DNA of 11,562 bases from Erysipelotrichaceae bacterium (GCA_021200395.1 JAJQGQ010000200.1:1-11562), one strand, 5' to 3'; positions 6,823 through 11,562 are shown, numbered from the stretch's first letter. Made by a program: numbers and translations. The notes: a model not told the origin generated them from the sequence alone.

Positions 6823-7566
6823 TTATTTACAACTCATGAGCAATTCATATATTTCATCACGTGTTAATTCTCTAGGACCTGTTGTTGAAACATTACATGT
6901 TTGTGATACAATTCTGGCGATATCTTCTGTTAATTCATATCCTGCTTCACTAAATGTTGATGGAAGTGAAGCTTCTTTAATCAATTGTTCTAATGTTTCA
7001 ATACCTTTCAATGCAATGTTTTCATCAGAATCTCCATCCTGAATACCCATAACAATTCTCGCAAATCTTGCGAATTTATCGACATCATTTTTATATACTG
7101 TTCTATAATACTTTGGTAGTATAATAGCAAGTTGTTTACCATGAGTACCATGAGAATAAGCACCTAATGTATTTTCAATGTTATGGCCATGGAAGTCTCC
7201 TGGTTTACCAACATTAAATAAAAATGTTTGAACCAATGAAGCATCCCACATTAAATTAGAACATACTTCCAATGTATCTTGACCACTAATTAATGCTTTC
7301 ATATTATTCACAATATCTATCATTAATCCTTTATTCATTAAATCTGATACATTAAATTTTTTTCCAAAATAAGTTTCCGTACAATGTGTTAAACTATCAA
7401 AAACACCTGGTACAAAAACCTGATAAGGAACACTCATAATATAAATTGGATCCTCTATAACAGATTTTACATAAGGACCTGTTAATGTTTTCTTTTCATG
7501 TCTTGCTTCATAAGTAGCTGCCCCTAAACAATCCATTTCAGAACCAGCCCCTGATAAAGTAAAATC
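6823..7566 (-). pseudogene. iron-containing alcohol dehydrogenase, N-terminally truncated
   Basis: This is the C-terminal part of a group III iron-containing alcohol dehydrogenase of the NADH-dependent butanol-dehydrogenase type. The frame resembles the family from about 7566 (DFTLSGAGSEMD) to the stop at 6823. Numbered from the ATG at 7536, the four metal ligands are all kept: D47 and H51 in FDSLTH, H118 in GHNIE and H132 in SHGTHG (14 apart, as in the family). The N-terminal nucleotide-binding half, roughly 140-150 residues with the GGGS motif, is absent, and upstream the frame enters unrelated sequence and stops at 7599-7597. No good ribosome binding site serves the internal ATG. The rest is undamaged, which points to recent truncation by a rearrangement. 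Catalysis is not expected. Confidence 0.85.
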
Positions 7567-7568
7567 GT

Positions 7569-7793
7569 TTGAACAAAGAAATGAATTATTTAATATTTAA
7601 AAAAGCATTAAACAAATATCTGCAAGAAGTATATGATTTTTATCTTACTGTTTTATATCATAGTGTTTATTTACGTAATCGTGTGGCTTATCAAAATAAT
7701 TATGTTGAGGCTATGAAGTTAGCTCATCTTGAAATAGAGAATATAGATTTTGTAGAACACTTATCTCATTTTATATCTATTATTCTCAAATAA
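7569..7793 (+). CDS. unrecognised short ORF after the dehydrogenase breakpoint
   Basis: An open frame of 74 codons starts at TTG 7569 (alternative ATG 7581) and ends at 7793. The product is rich in Tyr, Leu and Asn and looks helical and soluble (KKALNKYLQEVYDFYL, then AMKLAHLEIENIDFVEHL), with ordinary amino acid composition. I recognise no family. There is no clear ribosome binding site, and its 5' end lies exactly at the breakpoint of the dehydrogenase, so it may be the 3' part of a larger gene brought in by the rearrangement rather than a functional gene. Its stop codon is the first bases of the 41-bp repeat. Confidence 0.3.
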   Translation: MNKEMNYLIFKKALNKYLQEVYDFYLTVLYHSVYLRNRVAYQNNYVEAMKLAHLEIENIDFVEHLSHFISIILK

Positions 7794-7831
7794 AATGTAT
7801 CCAATAGTGCAGTCACTACATAAAGTGAATT
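7791..7831 (+). repeat. 41-bp dispersed repeat, copy 1 (degraded)
   Basis: These 41 bases match 10691-10731 at all but three positions (7798, 7813, 7818), in the same orientation and exactly 2,900 bp apart. The inner short hairpin (CACT-ACATA-AAGTG type) is partly kept, but the outer ATCCAAT/ATTGGAT stem of the other copy is lost here because the right arm reads AATTATAAT. Confidence 0.8.
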
Positions 7832-7958
7832 ATAATAATTCATATTATTTGATTGCTTTTTTCTATAGAAATTATATTTTTATTATACTTGATGGATTGT
7901 GCAGTTCGTCTCTATACAGTTTTGGGGCTGCTTTGTTTATTATAAACTGCAGTTCAAC
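7832..7958. other. intergenic stretch without recognised gene
   Basis: No feature is assigned. On the minus strand a frame of about 33 codons runs from the stop of the TOPRIM-end copy (7977) towards lower coordinates and reads WHEIVELQFIINKAAPKLYR before stopping near 7876. Its composition is protein-like, but it has no start codon and I do not recognise it. AACTGCAGTT (7945-7954) is a perfect palindrome of unknown meaning. Confidence 0.3.
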
Positions 7959-8007
7959 AATTTCATGCCATAATATTTATTTTAACCGATTCACTAACAT
8001 TTCATTA
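7959..8007 (-). pseudogene. 3'-end remnant of a DUF3991/TOPRIM-type gene, copy 1
   Basis: Aligned without gaps against 9720-9768, this stretch agrees at about 39 of 48 positions. On the minus strand it ends an open frame with NEMLVNRLK and a stop at 7977, matching NEMLLNQVK and stop at 9738. It lies directly downstream of the AAA-ATPase gene and its terminator, while the other copy lies directly upstream of that gene. The similarity is visible in the bases; the family name comes from the longer copy. Confidence 0.55.
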
Positions 8008-8021
8008 ATTTATAACAATAT

Positions 8022-8050
8022 AAAAGGCACCATATTAAAATGATGCCTTT
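8022..8050 (-). terminator. terminator of the AAA-ATPase gene
   Basis: On the minus strand AAAGGCATCAT and ATGGTGCCTTT (8050-8023) form an 11-bp stem with one G-U wobble around a 6-base loop, followed by TTTATATTG. It lies 27 bases after the stop codon of the gene at 8077. Confidence 0.65.
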
Positions 8051-8076
8051 GTCTACCATAATATAAAATTTTTCAA

Positions 8077-9648
8077 TTAGTCTTTAACAAACTTTTCAAT
8101 CTTGGCAATATGTTTTTTCTCTCCTTTTTTATAGGTAATACCTACCAGTAACAAATTGCCATGATAATGTTCTAGGTTTTGTGTGTATTTTCTTTCCTTT
8201 ATTTGATCAATAGCTGTTTCTACATCCTTATCATATTTAAGTTCAACAATCATTGCTGGATAATTTGGTTTATAAGGAATAAAAGCAATATCACAGAAAC
8301 CTTTTCCTGATGACAGTTCTCTAAAAGGTGTGTAGTAATCCTTTATGGCATAATATGCCATCATAATTGTTGTATATAATGAATTCTCATCATTATATTT
8401 TAAGTTTGAATTGATAAATGAATCATGTACCTCTTCCAAACCTTTTGCCACTTCTTCTTCATTCATTTCCCATGTATTTTCAAGAAGATGCTTCGAATTT
8501 TTAATAGCTTTTATTGTTTCATCCCAGTCAGAATCCTCGATAGCATTGATAAATGAATCAGTAACTTCCTTGTTAGGAATATAAACAGTTTTAGTAGGTT
8601 TGTTGTAACCTAGATATCCTAAATGCACCAGCAGAGTTAAAACATCATCTTTACTTTTAAAAGTTGTAACATCATTTTTGAATTTAGAAGCATTGATTTC
8701 TATTTCATTGCCTGTCAAAAGACTAATAACTGTGTCTTTTAACCCATCAAAATTCATACAAATATAATCTTTTAATGATTCAAACGTTCCTGTTTCAGTC
8801 CAGTAATTTTCATATTGCCTATCAGAAATAGCACTTACTATAGATCTAGGACTATAAATAGAATAATTACCAATATGATAGCCATCATACCACGATTTCA
8901 TTTCATTAAAATCCATATTGTTTTCTTCACATAAATATTTAACTTCATCTTCTGTAAATCCCATAAATTTTTCTAATGGAACAGCATTAATCATAGTAAT
9001 TTCTTTAAACATATTTAAAGCACTCTCATCACCATATTTTTTGATTGGAAGTATGCCTGTCATATAAACTAAAGCAATATATGATTTCGTTTTAAAAAGC
9101 GTTCGTAAAAATTCAAGAAAATCTTTTTTATTTTCATCACTGGCATTTGTATCTCTTAATATGCAATCCCATTCATCAATAATATATATAAACTGTTCAC
9201 CAGTTTGATTATAAACATTTTGTAAAGACATACTTAGATTACTATCATCATAGAAAAATACATCTGGAAATGCCTGTTTGATTTCAAACATGAGTATTTT
9301 TGTAATATATGCTTTCATTTCCTTGGCGTTTTGATATTCTGAATAAAAATCCAACATATCCAATGATATTACATTATATTGATTGAGATGTTTTTGATAA
9401 CTATCTGCTTTAGATATTTTTAAATCATCAAACAAATTATTTGATGGAAACTCTTTAGAATAATAAGCAACCAACATGTTGGCATCTGTACTTTTTCCAA
9501 ATCTTCTTGGTCTTGATACGCACACAAATTTATCTTTTGTTCTAATTATTGAATTTATATATTCTATGAGCATGGATTTATCTACACAAATCTTTGAATT
9601 TCTTAATTCCTGAAAATCCATATTATCCGGATTTAAATAAGTTCCCAT
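8077..9648 (-). CDS. AAA-ATPase-like / PD-(D/E)XK nuclease-superfamily protein (DUF1703 type)
   Basis: This 523-residue protein has an N-terminal AAA-ATPase-like domain. The P-loop variant SRPRRFGKST is at 45-54, preceded by the typical VDKS motif at 22-25, and Walker B FIYIIDEWD is at 153-161 with D158 and E159. The middle is helical. The C-terminal domain is PD-(D/E)XK type, with D453 in GFCDIAF and E469-L-K471 in IVELKYD, plus a conserved downstream Gln (482) in DQIKERKY. Proteins of this design are numerous and often multicopy in gut Bacteroidetes and Firmicutes; their role is not established, though mobile-element or defence links are suspected. All key residues are present and length is typical, so it appears functional. 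GAGGAG lies 8 bases before the ATG. It is the only intact long gene in the decayed right part of the window. Confidence 0.92.
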   Translation of the reverse strand: MGTYLNPDNMDFQELRNSKICVDKSMLIEYINSIIRTKDKFVCVSRPRRFGKSTDANMLVAYYSKEFPSNNLFDDLKISKADSYQKHLNQYNVISLDMLDFYSEYQNAKEMKAYITKILMFEIKQAFPDVFFYDDSNLSMSLQNVYNQTGEQFIYIIDEWDCILRDTNASDENKKDFLEFLRTLFKTKSYIALVYMTGILPIKKYGDESALNMFKEITMINAVPLEKFMGFTEDEVKYLCEENNMDFNEMKSWYDGYHIGNYSIYSPRSIVSAISDRQYENYWTETGTFESLKDYICMNFDGLKDTVISLLTGNEIEINASKFKNDVTTFKSKDDVLTLLVHLGYLGYNKPTKTVYIPNKEVTDSFINAIEDSDWDETIKAIKNSKHLLENTWEMNEEEVAKGLEEVHDSFINSNLKYNDENSLYTTIMMAYYAIKDYYTPFRELSSGKGFCDIAFIPYKPNYPAMIVELKYDKDVETAIDQIKERKYTQNLEHYHGNLLLVGITYKKGEKKHIAKIEKFVKD

Positions 9649-9669
9649 GCTATCATCTCCTCTGCCTTG

Positions 9670-9678
9670 ATTATATCA
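9670..9678 (-). promoter_or_regulatory. extended -10 promoter of the AAA-ATPase gene
   Basis: TGATATAAT on the minus strand (9678-9670) is a perfect extended -10 element (TG-n-TATAAT), about 20 bp before the start codon. No good -35 is seen, which is usual for extended -10 promoters. The gene would have a very short leader. Confidence 0.5.
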
Positions 9679-9737
9679 TAAAATATTTATTTCTTATAGT
9701 GTGACTTTTATTTGTTTTTAATTTCATACAAGGATAT

Positions 9738-10006
9738 TTATTTTACCTGATTCAACAACATCTCATTTACATCTTTATAATTTTTAGGTGATAAATCATT
9801 GATGAAATCTCTTTGTCATCATTATCAAGATGAAGAAATATGGTATTTATGTCTCTGTTTTCCTTTAAAAAATTGTTTAGCGCCAATGGTAATTCAATGT
9901 AATTATTGCTGCTGTTATTCATTATTGCACCACTTATTAATAAATAGTTTCCCTCTTAACTGATTTCAACATTATCAGAGTATACAAACATCCTCATGAA
10001 TACTTT
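9738..10006 (-). pseudogene. DUF3991/TOPRIM domain protein, C-terminal remnant with stop and frameshift
   Basis: The minus strand reads in one frame KVFMRMFVYSDNVEIS, a TAA stop (9958-9956), EGNYLLISGA, then IELPLALNNFLKENRD and INTIFLHLDNDD. It continues in another frame, shifted near 9800-9815, with FINDLSPKNYKDVNEMLLNQ and a stop at 9738. The order of motifs (an ESVIDALS-like segment, LxLAG-like strand, IPLALxxFLK helix, IxLHLDND and GKDVNxxL) is that of the TOPRIM part of DUF3991 proteins, primase-like proteins carried by conjugative and mobilizable elements. The stop, the shift and the missing segment after LDND show decay. The upstream DUF3991 half is not in the window. The assignment is by motif recognition only. 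Confidence 0.6.
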
Positions 10007-10034
10007 GAAAAAAATAATCGAGAAAAGCAGATAG

Positions 10035-10063
10035 TTGTATAAAACATAGTTTAGAAATAGAAT
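10035..10063 (+). promoter_or_regulatory. candidate promoter of an orphan structured RNA
   Basis: TTGTAT (10035-10040) and TAGAAT (10058-10063) are separated by 17 bases. Transcription would start near 10069, at the first base-paired element of the structured stretch that follows. No open reading frame lies downstream on this strand. Confidence 0.45.
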
Positions 10064-10066
10064 AGT

Positions 10067-10167
10067 GCTCCGTGAATAGTACTGAATGCGCTCCAAAGAG
10101 AAAACGGAAGCCACACCCATGGACGGAGTGGCTAGCGATAACTTTGGACGTGATAATTCACTTTTTT
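10067..10167 (+). ncRNA. candidate small structured RNA of unknown class
   Basis: This stretch of about 100 bases is clearly richer in G and C than its surroundings, contains no plausible gene and has nested complementary segments. TCCAAAG (10092-10098) pairs with CTTTGGA (10142-10148), extendable by GCG/CGT across one bulged base, and encloses AGCCAC (10109-10114) pairing with GTGGCT (10128-10133). CTCCGT (10068-10073) can pair with ACGGAG (10123-10128), which crosses the other stems and would make a pseudoknot or an alternative fold. It ends with GTGATAATTCAC and six T residues (10150-10167), a weak terminator-like end, and is preceded by a 17-spaced promoter match. I could not match it to tRNA, 5S, SRP, 6S, RNase P or a riboswitch class I know. 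The strand is inferred from promoter and T run. Confidence 0.45.
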
Positions 10168-10171
10168 AAAT

Positions 10172-10205
10172 AAAAAAGGCAGAAATCTCATAAAAATTTC
10201 TGCCT
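10172..10205 (-). terminator. strong hairpin terminator, bidirectional
   Basis: AGGCAGAAAT (10177-10186) pairs perfectly with ATTTCTGCCT (10196-10205) around a 9-base loop. On the minus strand it is followed by TTTTTTATTT, an excellent intrinsic terminator. On the plus strand it is followed by ACATTTTT, so it may also work that way. On the minus strand the nearest upstream coding remnant is the lysS fragment, whose original terminator this could be. Confidence 0.8.
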
Positions 10206-10342
10206 ACATTTTTGCTTATAATTATTGGAATAAGTTATAAACTATGTACAATATTTTTTCAAACAAATTGCTGTTTAAAACTGATTTTATTATCCAACTG
10301 ACGGACACATAAATTCTATTTTTCTTCTAAATATTTCCTTCA

Positions 10343-10375
10343 AAAGTGTGTACCAAAGTGTGTACCTGGTGTACC
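10343..10375 (+). repeat. short tandem repeat, AAAGTGTGTACC x2 plus partial
   Basis: AAAGTGTGTACC occurs twice in tandem (10343-10354 and 10355-10366), followed by TGGTGTACC (10367-10375), so the core GTGTACC appears three times. It lies between the terminator at 10172-10205 and the lysS remnant. No gene is recognised in 10206-10421; the tandem is the only structure I see there. Confidence 0.75.
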
Positions 10376-10429
10376 TTTTGCCCATTTTGCCATCAAATTG
10401 TATTGAATAAATCAACGCTTTTTAATTTG

Positions 10430-10600
10430 CTAATGCTTCTTGGACTTCATTTGAGGGAACAATATAACCTCTTGAATAGATTCTTGTCCCGTCAACAACA
10501 TCACAAGTCTATCAATTCCCATACCCATACCCATACCACCTGTTGGTGGTAAACCATATTCCAATGCTTCAACATAGTCAATATCCATCTCGTTTAGTTC
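10430..10600 (-). pseudogene. lysS: lysyl-tRNA synthetase (class II), 3'-end fragment
   Basis: The minus strand encodes about 56 residues that are the C-terminus of bacterial LysS: NEMDIDYVEALEYGLPPTGG, the motif 3 segment with GIDRLVMLLTGQESIQEV, and ILFPQMK, then a stop at 10430. This is the ATP-binding motif 3 end of the class II catalytic core. Everything before it, about 440 residues, is missing; upstream of 10600 the frame stays open to 10669 but shows no LysS similarity and no start. Motif 3 has an extra Met-Gly (MGMGMG), from a tripled ATGGGT-type hexamer. After QMK a second frame reads VQEALAN with a stop at 10422, which may be the original end. It cannot act as a synthetase; the host should have an intact lysS elsewhere. 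Confidence 0.88.
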
Positions 10601-10690
10601 ATGTACAAAATATACGCTTTTATGTATTATTATGTATCTTTTTAGGTTGCTAAAATTGAAGCTTTTTCCTTAGTAATTCATAAATATTTA

Positions 10691-10742
10691 TAAAATGCAT
10701 CCAATAGTGCAGCCACTTCATAAAGTGAATTGGATATTTTTT
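10691..10742 (+). repeat. 41-bp dispersed repeat, copy 2, forming a hairpin followed by T6
   Basis: Bases 10691-10731 match copy 1 at 7791-7831 with three differences. Here the outer stem ATCCAAT (10699-10705) / ATTGGAT (10729-10735) and inner stem CACTT (10714-10718) / AAGTG (10723-10727) with CATA loop are both intact, with an 8-base bulge on the left side. A run of six T (10737-10742) follows, so the copy could act as a plus-strand terminator. A subterminal hairpin of a transposable element is another reading. Between the lysS fragment and this repeat (10601-10690) I recognise nothing. Confidence 0.75.
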
Positions 10743-10877
10743 ATTTTACTTGCCAATTTACTTTACATTTTACTATACATTTTACTTTACAATTTAGTCC
10801 CTACTTTAGTCATTACTTTACTTACTACTTTACTTACTACTTTACTTACTACTTTACTTACTACTTTACTTACTACT
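10743..10877 (+). repeat. 12-bp minisatellite, about 11 units
   Basis: Five perfect ACTTTACTTACT units occupy 10815-10874, with a partial unit to 10877. They are preceded in the same 12-base register by six degenerate units from 10743 (for example AATTTACTTTAC, ATTTTACTATAC, ATTTTACTTTAC). Variation is greatest at the left end, as in arrays that grow by slippage at one end. The open frame through it (a repeated Leu-Leu-Thr-Thr) has no ribosome binding site and is not a credible gene. Confidence 0.9.
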
Positions 10878-10891
10878 CGTAATCTTTGTTG

Positions 10892-10921
10892 ATAATAGCC
10901 ATCTTTTATAGTAGTTGTCAA
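10892..10921 (-). promoter_or_regulatory. candidate promoter reading into the minisatellite
   Basis: On the minus strand a perfect TTGACA (10921-10916) is followed after 18 bases by TATTAT (10897-10892). It points towards the 12-bp array, the hairpin repeat and the lysS fragment, none of which is an intact gene. TTGTTGA (10886-10892) and TCAACAA (10918-10924) also form a 7-bp inverted repeat spanning the whole promoter, a possible operator. Confidence 0.4.
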
Positions 10922-10958
10922 CAAGTATTATTTATTTGTTTTTTTATTTTATTCTTAA

Positions 10959-11288
10959 TCATAAATCATGTAATTTATCTATAACATTTTTACTTTCAGT
11001 TAGTGCAGCATAATATCCTTTGTGACCTTGACTATCTTTTATATATTTCTTTTCAATTACCTTATTAACATTTAACTTTTTATCACCAAATAATCCCATT
11101 GTTGGCTTATAATAGATTCCCTTTTGATATTGAACAATTTTATTATCATGCACCAACCTATTTAAATATACATTGATAGTATGAATATCAATAATATCCT
11201 GGAAGTACTCTTTGATTTTTTCAAAGAAAATAGGTTCATCAAAAGGACAATTATCTATATAATCAACTATCATTTCATTATAATTCAC
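10959..11288 (-). CDS. AbiEi-like antitoxin (DUF6088 type), probably C-terminally truncated
   Basis: The 109-residue protein begins with a winged-helix region (MNYNEMIVDYID, EPIFFEKIKEYFQD, IHTINVYLNRLVHDNKIVQY) followed by KGIYYKPTMGLFGDKKLN, VIEKKYIKD and GYY. This is the N-terminal part of the AbiEi/DUF6088 antitoxin family, whose members bind their promoter and neutralise a nucleotidyltransferase-like AbiEii toxin. Family members are usually near 200 residues and continue after the GY with a TGxxLxNxLGLTTQ-like segment; here the sequence turns into ALTESKNVIDKLHDL and stops. The break is therefore probably at about residue 93. No toxin gene follows. The GTG at 11288 is supported by GAGGTGATC at good spacing. 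It follows the next small gene by 37 bp and is likely in one operon with it. Confidence 0.75.
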   Translation of the reverse strand: MNYNEMIVDYIDNCPFDEPIFFEKIKEYFQDIIDIHTINVYLNRLVHDNKIVQYQKGIYYKPTMGLFGDKKLNVNKVIEKKYIKDSQGHKGYYAALTESKNVIDKLHDL

Positions 11289-11325
11289 AAGATCACCTCT
11301 TATGTCACAAGACTTTTACTAAAAA

Positions 11326-11472
11326 CTATACAAAATACTTCTTCTCTAAACTTTCAAAAACAGAAATAGCATACTGTGCTTCGTTTCCGTTTAATACATC
11401 CTGTTCAGACTCAAAAATCGCTTGATCAACTTGATTTATTTTATCTAATGTATCATAAAATTCATTACTCAT
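11326..11472 (-). CDS. small Phd/RelB-like antitoxin-type protein
   Basis: A 48-codon gene from ATG 11472 to TAG 11326 encodes a small acidic protein. Its second half (DQAIFESEQDVLNGNEAQYA, then ISVFESLEKKYF) resembles the C-terminal toxin-binding end of short type II antitoxins, which commonly close with a run such as ALxxLRxKY. The DNA-binding N-terminal half typical of Phd/YefM is absent. The nearest ribosome-binding-like sequence, AAGGGG, is 13 bases before the ATG, longer than usual. A TATAAT box lies 29 bases upstream. No RelE/ParE-type toxin follows; instead the AbiEi-like gene begins 37 bp later. The family assignment is inference from a short match; the reading frame itself is well placed. 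Confidence 0.5.
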   Translation of the reverse strand: MSNEFYDTLDKINQVDQAIFESEQDVLNGNEAQYAISVFESLEKKYFV

Positions 11473-11500
11473 TATAACAATATCGCCCCTTATTTAAACA

Positions 11501-11506
11501 ATTATA
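11501..11506 (-). promoter_or_regulatory. candidate -10 box of the antitoxin-like operon
   Basis: A perfect TATAAT (11506-11501, minus strand) lies 29 bases before the start codon of the small gene. The -35 at the best distance is poor. A second TATAAT lies near 11536-11531 with TTGAAA at the window edge, but that spacing of about 20 is too long. Confidence 0.4.
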
Positions 11507-11562
11507 TCCTAAATTCCCTAAAAATTATATATTATACGTAGAACACTAGAAAGATTTTTCAA

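Noticed and set aside
7795..8043. Plus-strand frame of 82 codons beginning in the other repeat copy
   Set aside because: Its start is the same repeat-derived ATG, there is no ribosome binding site, composition is poor, and it runs through the TOPRIM-end copy and the AAA-ATPase terminator on the opposite strand.
10067..10167. Known RNA class (tRNA, 5S rRNA, SRP RNA, T-box, SAM, TPP, FMN, glutamine or THF riboswitch)
   Set aside because: Conserved motifs of these classes were looked for on both strands and not found; the stretch also lacks a downstream gene to control.
10346..10552. Plus-strand frame with many Cys and a His-Thr repeat (THTHTHT), looking like a metal-binding peptide
   Set aside because: It is antisense to the lysS fragment; the His-Thr repeat is the reverse of the tripled ATGGGT hexamer and the Cys cluster comes from the GTGTACC tandem. 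No ribosome binding site.
10743..10877. Possible CRISPR array
   Set aside because: The units are 12 bp and contiguous with no spacers, and there are no cas genes; this is a minisatellite.
10695..10892. Plus-strand frame with a Leu-Leu-Thr-Thr repeat
   Set aside because: It is only the 12-bp minisatellite read in an open frame; its start codon comes from the 41-bp repeat and has no ribosome binding site.

Overview
The window is very AT-rich, carries strong Shine-Dalgarno sites (AGGAGG and GAGGTGAT types) and small Firmicutes-style operons. It looks like the chromosome of a low-GC Gram-positive gut anaerobe. An Erysipelotrichales/Coprobacillaceae-type host would fit the FeoA-FeoB-small-Cys-protein operon and the AAA-ATPase/DUF1703 protein, but that placement is inference and no rRNA or complete housekeeping marker is present to prove it.

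Left part (1-6742), ordinary chromosome. On the minus strand a DUF2500 membrane protein overlaps a second membrane protein that runs off the left edge and carries a thioredoxin-like domain without CXXC. Divergent from them are a LysR regulator and an MFS transporter on the plus strand, separated by a hairpin that abuts the transporter's ribosome binding site. Next comes a ferrous-iron uptake operon: feoA, feoB and a 41-residue FeoB-associated Cys-rich membrane protein. It has a near-consensus promoter overlapped by a palindromic candidate iron operator, and a strong terminator. Convergent to it are a VanZ-family membrane protein and a NUDIX hydrolase.

Right part (6743-11562), a decayed accessory region. 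It begins with an iron-containing alcohol dehydrogenase that has lost its N-terminal nucleotide-binding part at a sharp junction near 7566. One intact long gene follows, an AAA-ATPase/PD-(D/E)XK protein (8077-9648). Its two flanks carry related copies of the 3' end of a DUF3991/TOPRIM gene; the upstream copy belongs to a recognisable pseudogene. Further right are a candidate orphan structured RNA with its own promoter, a bidirectional terminator, the 3' end of a lysyl-tRNA synthetase gene, a 41-bp repeat also found exactly 2,900 bp to the left, and a 12-bp minisatellite. The window ends in two small antitoxin-like genes without visible toxins.

The right part reads as the scar of one or more integrated elements. 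All the broken genes keep their 3' ends and point the same way (minus). The TOPRIM remnant is typical of conjugative elements, and a duplicated lysS 3' end is the kind of trace an integrase targeting gene 3' ends leaves. The least explained signal is the roughly 100-nt candidate RNA at 10067-10167.
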